A stretch of 64,000 nt of DNA from Bosea sp. Tri-49. Lineage in GTDB: Bacteria; Pseudomonadota; Alphaproteobacteria; Rhizobiales; Beijerinckiaceae. The DNA lies in the NCBI RefSeq assembly GCF_003952665.1, contig NZ_CP017946.1, forward strand, positions 806,001 to 870,000, written 5' to 3'. The notes below the pieces were generated by a model. That model was not told the DNA's origin and did not search any database. It was given only the letters and a program-made list of their open reading frames with translations. Of the stretch, positions 35,332-44,582 are shown piece by piece. Position 1 is the stretch's first letter, and the number at the start of each line of letters is the position of its first letter. The position numbers were made by a program, and so were the translations under genes.

Positions 35332-37026
35332 TCAGCTGCGGGTCGCGAAGCAGGCGAAGCCGCCTCGCTTGAGTTGGGCGCAGGCCTTCTCGGCGTCCTT
35401 GGACTCCTCGAAGCCGGCGAAGCGGGCGCGGAACAGGGTAGCGCCGCCCTTCTCGACCTTCTCGGTGAAGCCCGAGGCATCGGCGAGCGAGCCGGACGCC
35501 TTGGCGCGAGCCCGGGCCAGGATGTCCTTGGCCTTGGCCTCGTCGTCGGTGGCGCCAAGCTGGATCAGCCATTTCGAGGCGATGACGGCCTTCTCGGCCG
35601 GCTTGCTCTCGGGGGCCTTGCTTTCGGGTACCTTGGCGGCAACCTGCGCGACCTTGACCGGCAGCGGCGCCGGCTCAGGCAGGCGGGCCTCGATCTTCTT
35701 CGGCATGGCCTGGACCTCGTCCTTGTCCGCCGGCTCGGCGAGCTTGGCAATCGAGGAGGTGACGTCGACATTCGCCGGCGGACGCAGGACCTTGCCCTCG
35801 GCCGGCGGGGCGCCGATCGACCAGCGCATGGCCGACGGCGTCGTGGTCGCGGCGACCGGGCGCATGTTGGAGAGGGCGAGCGCCTGGGCGCTGCCGCTGA
35901 GGGCGCGCGGCGGGGCGATCTGTGCGGTCGTCGTCGTCGCGGCATAGGCGCGGGCGGCGGCCGGCACCTCGGGCTCAGCGCGCGGGCGCGGCACCGGGAT
36001 CGGCGCGGGGGCCGGGGTAGGCTCAGGCGCCTGGGCGATGACAGCCGGGCGAGCCGGCGGCTCGGGCGTTGGGGCCGGGGCGGCGGCGCGATAGCGCTCC
36101 TGCTGCGGCTCGGGAGCCTCGGCGATCATCGGGGCGCTGCGACCGCCAGTGGCGGCGCGCGGCAGGCTGGCGAGGACAAGGTCGGACATGATCTTGTCGC
36201 GCGCTGCGCCGGAACGGCCACCGAGCACGATCGAGACGATCTGGCGTCCTTCGGCCTTGGCCGAGGTCATCAGGTTGAAGCCGGAGGCACGGGTATAGCC
36301 GGTCTTGATGCCGTCGACGCCCTCGATACGGCCGAGCAGGCGATTATGCCCGCGGATGGTGCGGGATCCGTACTGGAAGGAGCGCATCTGGAAGAGCGGG
36401 AAGTAGCGCGGAAAGCGCTCCTGGATCGCCCGCGCCAGGATGGTGAGATCGCGCGCCGTGGTGATGTTCGGCGGCGAGTTCGGCAGGCCGTGCGGGTTGT
36501 AGAAGCGGGTCGAGTCCATGCCGAGCGAGCGCGCCTTGCGCGTCATCTGCTCGGCGAAGGCGTCTTCCGAGCCCGCGATGGCCTCGGCGACCACGACGGA
36601 GGAGTCGTTGGCCGACAGGGTGATCATGCTCTTGATCGCGTCCTCGACCTCGATAGTCGAGCCGGCGCGCAGGCCGAGCTTGGTCGGCGGCTGCGAGGCG
36701 GCGTAGGACGAGACCTCGAGCTCGGAGTTCATGGTGAAGCGGCCGCGCTCCATCTGCTCGAACAGCATGTAGAGCGTCATGACCTTGGTGAGCGAGGCCG
36801 GGATGCGCGGCGCATCCTCGTTGACGGCGTGCAGGGTGCGGCCGGTCTTAGCGTCGACCACCATCGCCGCATAGGGCGGGGCGTAGCCGCCCGAGACATG
36901 GCGCCGCTTCTTGCGGGCCGCCTCTGCGGGCGAGACCGTCGCAGTCAGCGCAACGGCAGCAACGCTCACCAGCCCGATGAACGCGAGCCAGCGCCCGCGC
37001 CGGGAACCAACGCAACCAAAAGCCAT
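35332..37026 (-). CDS. D-alanyl-D-alanine carboxypeptidase with C-terminal SPOR domain
   Basis: Peptidoglycan D,D-carboxypeptidase (low-molecular-weight PBP, peptidase S11), 564 residues. Signal peptide ends S-P-A-E-A-A. Catalytic motifs: S-x-x-K as A-S-L-T-K (about residue 78), S-x-N as S-A-N-D-S-S, K-T-G in G-I-K-T-G-Y-T-R. After the catalytic domain a long Pro/Ala-rich linker (about 300-470) leads to a SPOR domain (about 490-564), which binds denuded glycan at septa. This linker/SPOR layout is typical of rhizobial DacC-type enzymes and points to division-site action. Confidence 0.92.
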   Translation of the reverse strand: MAFGCVGSRRGRWLAFIGLVSVAAVALTATVSPAEAARKKRRHVSGGYAPPYAAMVVDAKTGRTLHAVNEDAPRIPASLTKVMTLYMLFEQMERGRFTMNSELEVSSYAASQPPTKLGLRAGSTIEVEDAIKSMITLSANDSSVVVAEAIAGSEDAFAEQMTRKARSLGMDSTRFYNPHGLPNSPPNITTARDLTILARAIQERFPRYFPLFQMRSFQYGSRTIRGHNRLLGRIEGVDGIKTGYTRASGFNLMTSAKAEGRQIVSIVLGGRSGAARDKIMSDLVLASLPRAATGGRSAPMIAEAPEPQQERYRAAAPAPTPEPPARPAVIAQAPEPTPAPAPIPVPRPRAEPEVPAAARAYAATTTTAQIAPPRALSGSAQALALSNMRPVAATTTPSAMRWSIGAPPAEGKVLRPPANVDVTSSIAKLAEPADKDEVQAMPKKIEARLPEPAPLPVKVAQVAAKVPESKAPESKPAEKAVIASKWLIQLGATDDEAKAKDILARARAKASGSLADASGFTEKVEKGGATLFRARFAGFEESKDAEKACAQLKRGGFACFATRS

Positions 37027-37201
37027 GCAACTCGCCTCAACTCACCCACCCGTCCGTCGCAGGCTTTGCAGCGTGGCGCGAAGGACACAGGAGAGGAGGT
37101 TAGGTGGATGCGGTTACGGAGGAGTTAAGCGCTAAAAGCTCGCATTGAATCTGTCCGGTTGCAAACCGTCGCCGATGCACGCTGGGGGGCTCTGCGTTTG
37201 G

Positions 37202-37246
37202 TGCATCGCAGCGCGAGCTTGACTTTTATGTTGCGGTGCACAATAT
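37202..37246 (+). promoter_or_regulatory. Phasin promoter with PhaR-type TGC-N3-GCA motifs
   Basis: TTGACT at 37219-37224, a 16-nt spacer, then CAATAT at 37241-37246 form a plausible sigma-70 promoter about 107 nt before the phasin start. Two TGC-N3-GCA motifs, TGCATCGCA (37202-37210) and TGCGGTGCA (37232-37240), lie just upstream of -35 and inside the spacer. This motif is the recognised PhaR core in Rhodobacter, so repression of the phasin by PhaR is likely. The rest of the 326-nt gap 37027-37352 shows nothing else coding. Confidence 0.6.
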
Positions 37247-37352
37247 CAGAAAGCGCCCCGGTGATGGATCTCTTCATCTGACCTTGGGGGCACGGAACCC
37301 GGGCCATTTCGGCTCGTCAGCAGAGGCGACGCCACGAGCGTCGGAGGAAACG

Positions 37353-37697
37353 ATGATCCAGCAGTTCGAGACCATCCAGAAGGCTTCCAAAGAGAACGTC
37401 GATGCGGCCCTGAAGGCTTTCGGCGCCACCTCGAAGGGCGTGCAGGCGCTTGCCGTCGAGGCCACCGATTACGCCAAGAAGTCGTTCGAGGCCGGCACGG
37501 CCACGATCGAGAAGCTTTCCGGCGTCAAGACGCTCGACAAGGCGATCGAGATCCAGTCGGACTACGTCAAGACCGCTTTCGAGGGCTATGTTGCCCAGGT
37601 CACCAAGATCGGCGAGCTCTATGCCGCGATCGCCAAGGATGCCTACAAGCCGTTCGAGGGCATCGTCGCCAAGGCCGTCCCGACCCCGGCCAAGTGA
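37353..37697 (+). CDS. Phasin family protein
   Basis: A 114-residue amphipathic, all-helical protein of the phasin_2/PHA-granule type: M-I-Q-Q-F-E-T-I-Q-K-A-S-K-E-N-V-D, S-K-G-V-Q-A-L-A-V-E-A-T-D-Y-A-K-K-S and A-Y-K-P-F-E-G-I are family features. GGAGG lies 6 nt before ATG 37353. Coats polyhydroxybutyrate granules. No PHA synthase genes are in this window. Own promoter and terminator. Confidence 0.92.
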   Translation: MIQQFETIQKASKENVDAALKAFGATSKGVQALAVEATDYAKKSFEAGTATIEKLSGVKTLDKAIEIQSDYVKTAFEGYVAQVTKIGELYAAIAKDAYKPFEGIVAKAVPTPAK

Positions 37698-37748
37698 TTT
37701 CGGCGCGGCCGGCTTAGTCCGGCCGCAGCTGACTGCCAGATGATTTCG

Positions 37749-37777
37749 AGAAGCCCGGCCTCGGCCGGGCTTCTTTG
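37749..37777 (+). terminator. Rho-independent terminator of the phasin gene
   Basis: A 12-bp GC-rich stem (AGAAGCCCGGCC / GGCCGGGCTTCT) with a 2-nt loop, followed by TTGCGTTT on the plus strand. Lies about 50 nt after the phasin stop. Confidence 0.8.
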
Positions 37778-37894
37778 CGTTTGCACTCATGTTCCAGGCC
37801 GGGTGTCCCTCCCGGCAATGCTCTTGCAACTGGCGAGCCGCTGCTTGCGGTCGCCGTGATCCGCTTGAGGCCGCGGCTGGAGCCAGAGGCCGCA

Positions 37895-38980
37895 ATGAGC
37901 AGTTCGACGATGACCGGAGACGCACGGACCTCTGCAGAGGCGCCCCCGGCGAGCGAATTTCGCGAGCCGCCCCGGGAAGCCTGGTACTGCGCCCGGAGCG
38001 CCGGCAGCCTGGCGCCGGGCGCGATGGCGAGCGTGACGGTCCTCGGCGACCAGATCGTCATCGGCCGCACGAAGGCCGGCCGGCTCTTTGCCTTGCGCGA
38101 CCGCTGTCCGCACCGCGGCGCACCGCTTTCGGGAGGTCAGTTCGACGGCAGCGCGATCACCTGCCCCTTCCATGGCTGGCGCTTCGGCGCCGATGGCCGC
38201 TGCCAGGCGATGCCGACGCTGATCGACGGCGACGTCACCGATCCCGGCCAGGTCAAGGTCGGCGAATTCCCGGTCTGCGAGAGCGACGGCATCATCTGGC
38301 TCTATATGGGCGCGGGGCTGGGCGAGGCGCCGCCGGTGCCGGCGTTGACCCTGGCGGGCCCGACTCGCTGCCGGGTCGCCGTCTCGGTCCTGGTCGAGGC
38401 GTCCTATGATTTGTGCGTGCTCAGCCTGATCGATCCGGGCCATGTCGGCTATGTCCATAATTCCTGGTGGTGGCGGCCGACGGCGACGGCACGGGAAAAG
38501 GTCAAGGACTTCGAGCCGCTGCCTTTCGGCTTCCGAATGAAGGCGCACAAGGCGGCGGCGAATTCGCGCGGCTATCGCCTGCTTGGTCGCCCTCAGACCG
38601 AGGTCGACTTCCTGCTGCCGGGCCAACGGATCGAGCGCATCCGCATGGGCGAGCGGTCGATCATCAACGCGACCTTCGCCACGCCGATCGATGCGCGCCG
38701 GACGCTGCTCACCAATGTGCTGCTCTCGGACCTGCCGCAGCTCATGCCGCTCGCGCCGCTGATCGGATGGGCCGGGCGCGCCTTCCTGCGGCAGGATCAG
38801 CGGATTCTCGAACTGGCCCAGCAGGGACTCGAGCGCAAGCCGACCATGCTGCTGCTCGGACAGGCCGACCGGCTGGGGCAATGGTATTTCCGCCTGAAGC
38901 GGGACTATGCCGCCGCCCGCCATGAGGGAAAGGCGTTCAGCAACACGCTCGCACCGGAGCGGTTGCGCTGGCGCACCTGA
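37895..38980 (+). CDS. Rieske [2Fe-2S] aromatic-ring/O-demethylase-type oxygenase
   Basis: A 361-residue oxygenase component. Rieske ligands C-x-H (C-P-H-R-G) and C-x2-H (C-P-F-H-G-W) at about residues 72-95; catalytic Fe ligands in L-I-D-P-G-H-V-G-Y-V-H (H-x4-H). The layout is that of vanillate O-demethylase/PobA-like oxygenases. ATG 37895 starts the family-like part. The reductase partner is not nearby; substrate unknown. The intergenic space 38981-39123 shows no gene. Confidence 0.87.
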   Translation: MSSSTMTGDARTSAEAPPASEFREPPREAWYCARSAGSLAPGAMASVTVLGDQIVIGRTKAGRLFALRDRCPHRGAPLSGGQFDGSAITCPFHGWRFGADGRCQAMPTLIDGDVTDPGQVKVGEFPVCESDGIIWLYMGAGLGEAPPVPALTLAGPTRCRVAVSVLVEASYDLCVLSLIDPGHVGYVHNSWWWRPTATAREKVKDFEPLPFGFRMKAHKAAANSRGYRLLGRPQTEVDFLLPGQRIERIRMGERSIINATFATPIDARRTLLTNVLLSDLPQLMPLAPLIGWAGRAFLRQDQRILELAQQGLERKPTMLLLGQADRLGQWYFRLKRDYAAARHEGKAFSNTLAPERLRWRT

Positions 38981-39123
38981 CGCTGCGCCGCAGCTTTTAC
39001 CTTCCGATTCCCCGCCGCTGTCCGGCTTCACCGAGCCCGCAGCGGCACTTCTTTGTGGCCTGCGGTCGCAACGGGCTGGCGAAGCCGTGGCGACGTCTGT
39101 AAATTCATGAGCGAAGCACTATC

Positions 39124-39573
39124 TTGAGGTCAGCCTTCGGGACGGACACCTTGAGCCACGCAGCCACCACGTCGATCGATCAGGACCTGCCAGCCGGCAT
39201 CGCGCCGCGCGGGATAGCGTCCGCCTACGTGCCGCGGCTGGCCTCGAAGCCGCGTTCGCCGTCGGCCCCCACCGATGGCGACCGTGCCGGCACCGCCGTG
39301 CTCACCCGCACCCGAACGCGCAAGCCGAACCTCTATCGCGTACTGATCCTCAATGACGATTACACCCCGATGGAGTTCGTGGTGCATGTCCTGGAACGGT
39401 TCTTCAACAAGGACCGGGCCGAGGCGACGCGCATCATGATGCATGTCCACCAGAACGGCGTCGGCGAATGCGGCGTCTTCACCTACGAGGTCGCCGAGAC
39501 CAAGGTCACCCTGGTGATGGACCTCGCCCGTAAGCATATGCATCCGCTGCAATGCGTGATGGAGAAAAAGTAG
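39124..39573 (+). CDS. clpS: ATP-dependent Clp protease adaptor ClpS
   Basis: Delivers N-degron substrates (bulky hydrophobic N-terminal residues) to ClpAP. The core [17 protein letters not shown] and the C-terminal [19 protein letters not shown] are intact. The N-terminal extension of about 55 residues is poorly conserved; the start (TTG 39124, TTG 39151 or GTG about 39298) is uncertain since no ATG is in frame. 46 nt upstream of clpA. Confidence 0.94.
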   Translation: MRSAFGTDTLSHAATTSIDQDLPAGIAPRGIASAYVPRLASKPRSPSAPTDGDRAGTAVLTRTRTRKPNLYRVLILNDDYTPMEFVVHVLERFFNKDRAEATRIMMHVHQNGVGECGVFTYEVAETKVTLVMDLARKHMHPLQCVMEKK

Positions 39574-39619
39574 CTTTGAACACCACCATTTTTTCGAAAC
39601 TGGACTGGGAGCGCTGACC

Positions 39620-42142
39620 TTGCCGAGCTTCTCGCGCAGCCTCGAACAGGCGCTTCATCGGGCCCTCGCGCTCGCCAATGAACGCCACCATGAATATGCG
39701 ACACTGGAGCATCTGCTGCTGGCGCTGGTCGACGACCAGGACGCCGCCGCGGTGATGCGCGCCTGCAGCGTCGATCTCGACACGCTGCGTCGCAACCTCG
39801 TCGACTACATCGACGCGGAGCTGACCAATCTCGTCACCGACGGACGCGACGATTCCAAGCCGACCGCCGGCTTCCAGCGCGTGATCCAGCGCGCGGTGAT
39901 CCATGTCCAGTCGTCCGGCCGTGAGGAGGTGACCGGGGCCAACGTGCTCGTGGCGATGTTCGCCGAGCGCGAGAGCCACGCCGCCTACTTCCTGCAGGAG
40001 CAGGACATGACCCGCTACGACGCGGTCAACTATATCAGCCACGGCATCGCCAAGCGCCCCGGCGCCGGCGAGAGCCGGCCGGTGCGCGGCGCCGAGGAAG
40101 AGCCCGAGCAGCAGCGCGAGCAGCGCTCCGACTCCGGTAATGACGCCGACAAGGACAAGAAGAAAAAGGAAAGCGCGCTCGACGCTTACTGCGTCAACCT
40201 CAACCGCAAGGCGAGGGACGGGCGCATCGATCCGCTGATCGGCCGCGAGGCCGAGGTGCAGCGTACCATCCAGATTCTGTGCCGCCGGCAGAAGAACAAT
40301 CCGTTGCTGGTCGGCGAGCCCGGCGTCGGCAAGACCGCGATCGCCGAGGGCCTTGCCCTCAAGATCGTGCGCGGCGAGGTCCCCGAGGTGCTGGAGGACG
40401 CGACCGTCTTCTCGCTCGACATGGGCACGCTGCTCGCCGGCACGCGCTATCGCGGCGATTTCGAGGAACGCCTCAAGCAGGTGATGAAGGAGATCGAGGC
40501 GCATCCCAAGGCGATCATGTTCATCGACGAGATCCACACGGTGATCGGCGCCGGTGCGACCTCGGGCGGTGCAATGGATGCCTCGAACCTGCTGAAGCCG
40601 GCGCTCGCATCGGGCGGGCTGCGCTGCATCGGCTCGACCACCTACAAGGAATACCGCCAGTATTTCGAGAAGGACCGGGCGCTGGTGCGCCGCTTCCAGA
40701 AGATCGACGTCAACGAGCCGTCGGTGCCGGATACGATCGAGATCCTCAAGGGGCTGAAGCCCTATTTCGAGGAGTTCCACAAGCTGCGCTACACCAACGA
40801 CGCCATCAAGGCGGCGGTGGAGCTGTCGGCGCGCTACATCCATGACCGCAAGCTGCCGGACAAGGCGATCGACGTGATCGACGAGACCGGCGCCTCGCAG
40901 ATGCTGGTGACCGAGGCCAAGCGCAAGAAGACGATCGGCGTCAAGGAGATCGAGGCGGCGGTCGCGACGATGGCGCGCATCCCAGCCAAGACCGTCTCCA
41001 AGGACGATGCCGAGGTGCTGCGCAACCTCGAGACCACGCTGAAGCGCACGGTCTATGGCCAGGAGAAGGCGATCGAGGCGCTGTCCTCCTCGATCAAGCT
41101 CGCCCGTGCCGGTTTGCGCGACGGAGAGAAGCCGATCGGCTGCTACCTGTTCGCGGGTCCGACCGGCGTCGGCAAGACCGAGGTGGCACGCCAGCTCGCT
41201 TCGTCGCTCGGCGTCGAGCTCGTGCGCTTCGACATGTCGGAATATATGGAGCGCCACACCGTCTCGCGGCTGATCGGCGCGCCTCCCGGCTATGTCGGCT
41301 TCGATCAGGGCGGCCTCTTGACCGACCAGATCGACCAGCATCCGCATTGCGTGCTGCTGCTCGACGAGATCGAGAAGGCGCATCCCGACCTGTTCAACAT
41401 CCTCCTGCAGGTGATGGACCACGGCAAGCTGACCGACAACAACGGCAAGCAGGTCGATTTCAGGAACGTCATCCTGATCATGACGACCAATGCCGGAGCG
41501 GCCGACATGGCCAGGAACGCCTATGGCTTCACCCGCCAGAAGCGCGAGGGCGACGACACCGAGGCGATCAACAAGCTGTTCGCGCCGGAGTTCCGCAACC
41601 GGCTCGATGCGACGATCTCGTTCGGCCACTTGCCGAAGACGGTCGTGGCGCGCGTCGTCGACAAGTTCGTGCTGCAGCTCGAGGCGCAGCTCGCCGACCG
41701 CAACGTCACCATCGAGCTTTCGGACGAGGCGCGCGAATGGCTGGTCGAGAACGGCTATGACGAGGCGATGGGTGCGCGGCCAATGGCCCGCCTGATCCAG
41801 CAGACGATCAAGACGCCGCTCGCCGACGAGGTGCTGTTCGGCCGGCTGAAGAACGGCGGCGCGGTCAAGGTCGTGGTGATCCAGTCCGAGACCGGCATCA
41901 AGGTGCTCGGCCTCGAATTCCCCGACGGGCCGGTCAAGCCCAAGCCGGAGAAGGACGTCGCCGCCGCGGCCGAGAAGCGTACGCGCAAGCCGCGGGCCAA
42001 GGGGCCAAGCAAGACACCGGGCAAGGCCAAAGTGGCCGGGTCGGGCGGCGCGAAGCGCGGTCCGAAGCCGGATGCGCCGGTCGAGCCGCCCAAGGCACGC
42101 AGCGTCCGTACCGTCCCGAAGGTTCCGCTGACCAAGGCCTGA
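39620..42142 (+). CDS. clpA: ATP-dependent Clp protease ATP-binding subunit ClpA
   Basis: AAA+ unfoldase, 840 residues. N domain (1-150, two Clp_N repeats) binds ClpS; D1 Walker A G-E-P-G-V-G-K-T and Walker B I-M-F-I-D-E; D2 Walker A G-P-T-G-V-G-K-T and L-L-L-D-E-I-E-K. A Lys/Pro/Ala-rich tail from about residue 772 to the end is an extension beyond the usual C-terminus, which may be unstructured. TTG start (39620) with GGGAGC upstream. Works with ClpP (not in window) in proteolysis, including of cell-cycle regulators in Alphaproteobacteria. Confidence 0.95.
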   Translation: MPSFSRSLEQALHRALALANERHHEYATLEHLLLALVDDQDAAAVMRACSVDLDTLRRNLVDYIDAELTNLVTDGRDDSKPTAGFQRVIQRAVIHVQSSGREEVTGANVLVAMFAERESHAAYFLQEQDMTRYDAVNYISHGIAKRPGAGESRPVRGAEEEPEQQREQRSDSGNDADKDKKKKESALDAYCVNLNRKARDGRIDPLIGREAEVQRTIQILCRRQKNNPLLVGEPGVGKTAIAEGLALKIVRGEVPEVLEDATVFSLDMGTLLAGTRYRGDFEERLKQVMKEIEAHPKAIMFIDEIHTVIGAGATSGGAMDASNLLKPALASGGLRCIGSTTYKEYRQYFEKDRALVRRFQKIDVNEPSVPDTIEILKGLKPYFEEFHKLRYTNDAIKAAVELSARYIHDRKLPDKAIDVIDETGASQMLVTEAKRKKTIGVKEIEAAVATMARIPAKTVSKDDAEVLRNLETTLKRTVYGQEKAIEALSSSIKLARAGLRDGEKPIGCYLFAGPTGVGKTEVARQLASSLGVELVRFDMSEYMERHTVSRLIGAPPGYVGFDQGGLLTDQIDQHPHCVLLLDEIEKAHPDLFNILLQVMDHGKLTDNNGKQVDFRNVILIMTTNAGAADMARNAYGFTRQKREGDDTEAINKLFAPEFRNRLDATISFGHLPKTVVARVVDKFVLQLEAQLADRNVTIELSDEAREWLVENGYDEAMGARPMARLIQQTIKTPLADEVLFGRLKNGGAVKVVVIQSETGIKVLGLEFPDGPVKPKPEKDVAAAAEKRTRKPRAKGPSKTPGKAKVAGSGGAKRGPKPDAPVEPPKARSVRTVPKVPLTKA

Positions 42143-42146
42143 TCCG

Positions 42147-42422
42147 GTGTTCTTCAAACGCAAGCCCGCCAGCGCCTGGGCACAACAAGAGGAGGTCGCC
42201 GCGCAAGCGGCGGCACCGGCGCCGAAAGAGAAGCTCGGCTGGTTCGAGAAGCGGGCGCGCCGCCGCCGGCGGCGCATCGTCTTCGAGGAGGTCCTGGGCT
42301 GGATCCTGGTTCCGGCCTTCCTCTATCTACTCTGGCTCGGCTATCGCGCCGTCGGCGGCGTGCCGAAGGAGATCGTCGACTTCGGGAATGAGTTGATGGG
42401 CCTGGCGATGAAGAGCTTCTGA
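42147..42422 (+). CDS. Small membrane protein downstream of clpA
   Basis: A 91-residue protein: charged basic N-terminus (A-R-R-R-R-R-R-I-V-F) then a single membrane segment (about 49-66). GTG start lies 4 nt after the clpA stop, so it is co-translated from the clp transcript. No known domain. Confidence 0.7.
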   Translation: MFFKRKPASAWAQQEEVAAQAAAPAPKEKLGWFEKRARRRRRRIVFEEVLGWILVPAFLYLLWLGYRAVGGVPKEIVDFGNELMGLAMKSF

Positions 42423-42499
42423 TCCGGCTTGCGTTGGATGCAGGGCAGGCGCGCGGTCCTGGGACTGTCATGCCGCCGACGCGATGCGCTTTAAGCGAA

Positions 42500-42530
42500 A
42501 CGGCCCGCAATTGCTGCGGGCCGTGTTTCG
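42500..42530 (+). terminator. Rho-independent terminator after the clp operon
   Basis: A 10-bp stem ACGGCCCGCA / TGCGGGCCGT with a 5-nt loop, followed by GTTTCGTTTC. Placed 78 nt after the small membrane protein gene. Confidence 0.75.
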
Positions 42531-42612
42531 TTTCGGCGGGTCCGATGAGCCGGCATTCCAGAGCTTCCCTGTCTTCGAGAACTGACGGGCGCCCGCAGGC
42601 GTCTCTTGCGGT

Positions 42613-43347
42613 ATGAGCAAGTCCGTCCGCAGCGCTTGGGTTCGGCCGGTCCTCACCGGCTTTCGCGATGCCGTGATGCTGCCGGCCTGGGTGGTCGGGC
42701 TTTCGCTGATGGGCGTCGGCTCGCTGGCGCGGGATGTCGGCTATCCGGTCGAGGCCGCCGTGCTCTCGACCATCTTGGTCTGGGCCGGCCCGTCGCAGGT
42801 CCTGTTCTTCGCCTCGATCGCCGCTGGCGCCGCCTGGAGCGCGATCGCCTTGGCGATCGGCTTCGCCTCGCTGCGCTTCCTGCCGATGACCGTGGCACTG
42901 CTGCCGCTGCTGCGCCGCCCAGGGCAGGGGATCGGAACGCAGCTGCTGCTCGCCCATTATGTCGCGGTGACGTCCTGGGTCGAAAGTCTCAGGCGCCTGC
43001 CGGCGATGCCGCCTGAGCAGCGCGTGCCCTATTTCCTCGGCTTCGCCAATGCGCTGATCGTCGTCAGCTCGTTCACCACTTTCGTTGGCTTCCAGCTCGC
43101 CGGAGTGGTGCCGACGCCGGTCGCAGCCGGGCTGCTCTGCCTGACACCGATCTTCTTCCTGTCCTCGATGGTCGCCGGTATCCGGGGGCTGGGCGACATG
43201 GTCGCGATCGGGCTCGGCCTCGCGCTTGGGCCGGCGGCGAGCTGGGCGATCGGCGGCGGCTTCGACCTGATCGTCAGCGGTGTCGTCGGCGGCAGCATCG
43301 CCTTCCTCGTGCAGCGCTGGCGCAAGGCGCCGAAGGCGGGCGGATGA
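42613..43347 (+). CDS. azlC: AzlC family branched-chain amino acid exporter subunit
   Basis: A 244-residue inner-membrane protein with about six to seven helices. AzlC landmarks are L-T-G-F-R-D-A-V-M-L-P-A, G-P-S-Q-V-L-F-F-A and L-R-F-L-P-M-T-V-A-L-L-P. Partner of AzlD in exporting branched-chain amino acids (or related compounds); the two overlap by ATGA. Confidence 0.9.
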   Translation: MSKSVRSAWVRPVLTGFRDAVMLPAWVVGLSLMGVGSLARDVGYPVEAAVLSTILVWAGPSQVLFFASIAAGAAWSAIALAIGFASLRFLPMTVALLPLLRRPGQGIGTQLLLAHYVAVTSWVESLRRLPAMPPEQRVPYFLGFANALIVVSSFTTFVGFQLAGVVPTPVAAGLLCLTPIFFLSSMVAGIRGLGDMVAIGLGLALGPAASWAIGGGFDLIVSGVVGGSIAFLVQRWRKAPKAGG

Positions 43348-43700
43348 CGCAGCCGATCGCTTTTCTCGACGGGCCGTGGTGGCCCTATCTCGCGCTTTTC
43401 CTGTTCGCGGTACTGCCGACAGAGATCTGGCGCTGGCTCGCCGTCGTCTTCGCGCGCAGGCTAGACGAGAACTCGCCATGGCTCGAATGGGTCAGGTTGG
43501 TCGCGACGGCTCTGCTCGCCGGGGTGGTGGCCAAGCTGGTGCTGGCGGCTCCGGGCGCGCTCGCCGGCGTGCCGCTTGCGGTCAGGCTGGCGGCGCTCGC
43601 GGTCGCCGTGACGGTCGTGTTGGTCGACCGGCGCAAGGTGATGCTGGCTGTGGTCATCGGCGAGGCCGTGCTGATCGGCGGCGCCTGGTGGCTGGTCTGA
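43344..43700 (+). CDS. azlD: AzlD family small branched-chain amino acid exporter subunit
   Basis: A 118-residue membrane protein with four helices, the usual size and layout of AzlD (P-T-E-I-W-R-W and the C-terminal V-A-V-T-V-V-L-V helix). Translationally coupled to azlC by the 4-nt overlap. Confidence 0.85.
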   Translation: MTQPIAFLDGPWWPYLALFLFAVLPTEIWRWLAVVFARRLDENSPWLEWVRLVATALLAGVVAKLVLAAPGALAGVPLAVRLAALAVAVTVVLVDRRKVMLAVVIGEAVLIGGAWWLV

Positions 43701-43779
43701 CAACCTGGGCGCGAAAACCGGCCAGAATACAGCAAGCTGCCTGAAGGGCTCCTGCGCGTCGCAAGCCGAAGCGCTGGGG

Positions 43780-43800
43780 GTCTCTGTTTTCAACAGAGAC
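43780..43800. other. Perfect hairpin in the azlD-43926 gap
   Basis: GTCTCTGTT and AACAGAGAC with a TTC loop form a 9-bp perfect stem. No T-run follows on either strand. The rest of the 225-nt gap shows no gene. Confidence 0.45.
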
Positions 43801-43925
43801 GAGGCTGCCGAGCGGCGGGTTCAACCTGATCCGCTCCAGCTGCGTTGAGCGAAGCCGATCTGCGAGGGTGCCGTTCCCGTCGTCTTCGGGGCGATTGGCG
43901 ATCCTCGCCCGTTTCGAGGGTGCAG

Positions 43926-44468
43926 ATGAACAAGGTCTATTGCTGGTATCCGAAGCTGCCGAATGTCGGCCACGCCTCCATGGACATTTCGTTCGGGGCA
44001 GGTGGCGGCAAGGCGGAATATGTCAGTTGGTGGCCGCGGGGCCAGGGCGACAAGGGCACTCCCGGCGCCAAGCCGCTCAAGCCGGCCGAGCAGTTCGGTG
44101 CGGCGACGCCGGACTATGCCCATGATGTCGCGGCGGAAGGGCGATCGCCGGACAAGGCGGTCGTCATCGATTGCCTCGACGAAGACCGAATGCGGGCAAA
44201 ATACTACGAGATGAAGAAGGACCTGACCTACAACATGACGGTCAAGAACTGCGCTTCCGCGGTGGCGAACGTGCTTCTGGCCGGTGGCGCCTGTCTCAGC
44301 TTCGATTGCCTGAACTATGCGAAGAAGGCGGTGTGGACACCCGCCGAAACGCTGACCTTCGCGCTGCTGATCAATAGTGAGGCGCGCGTGATCAAGGCCG
44401 GTATCGCCAAGGGGTTCAAGCCAGCAATGCAGTGGACGATGCCATCCTTCGGCAGCCGCGGCTGGTGA
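43926..44468 (+). CDS. Putative papain-like (permuted NlpC/P60 superfamily) hydrolase
   Basis: A 180-residue protein without signal peptide. It contains V-G-H-A-S-M-D-I-S-F near the N-terminus, Y-V-S-W-W-P and, further on, V-K-N-C-A-S-A-V-A-N-V-L-L. This His-first, Cys-later order with the N-C-(S/A)-x-x-V motif resembles permuted papain-like amidases found in type VI effectors and immunity-linked toxins; catalysis is inferred, not shown. ATG 43926 is preferred (GAGGG upstream). No secretion system gene is nearby; an immunity protein is not evident either. Confidence 0.6.
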   Translation: MNKVYCWYPKLPNVGHASMDISFGAGGGKAEYVSWWPRGQGDKGTPGAKPLKPAEQFGAATPDYAHDVAAEGRSPDKAVVIDCLDEDRMRAKYYEMKKDLTYNMTVKNCASAVANVLLAGGACLSFDCLNYAKKAVWTPAETLTFALLINSEARVIKAGIAKGFKPAMQWTMPSFGSRGW

Positions 44469-44524
44469 GAGTAAAGGGCTTGGCACCGGTTTCCTGACGA
44501 CGTCCAGGACCAATCCCGCCATAC

Positions 44525-44565
44525 GAAAAACCCGGCACGAGTTGCTCGCGCCGGGTTCAATTTTG
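44525..44565. terminator. Bidirectional terminator between 43926-44468 and the M48 protease gene
   Basis: Stem AACCCGGC / GCCGGGTT (44529-44536 and 44550-44557) with an inner CGAG/CTCG pair, flanked by A-run at 44526-44530 and TTCAATTTT after it. It can terminate both convergent genes. Confidence 0.75.
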
Positions 44566-44582
44566 TCAGCCGCCGCGTTCGC

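Noticed and set aside
39506..42277. Long open frame of over 900 codons antisense to clpA
   Set aside because: A GC-rich shadow: its sequence is low-complexity (R, A, L, D rich) with no domain, while clpA on the other strand is unmistakable.
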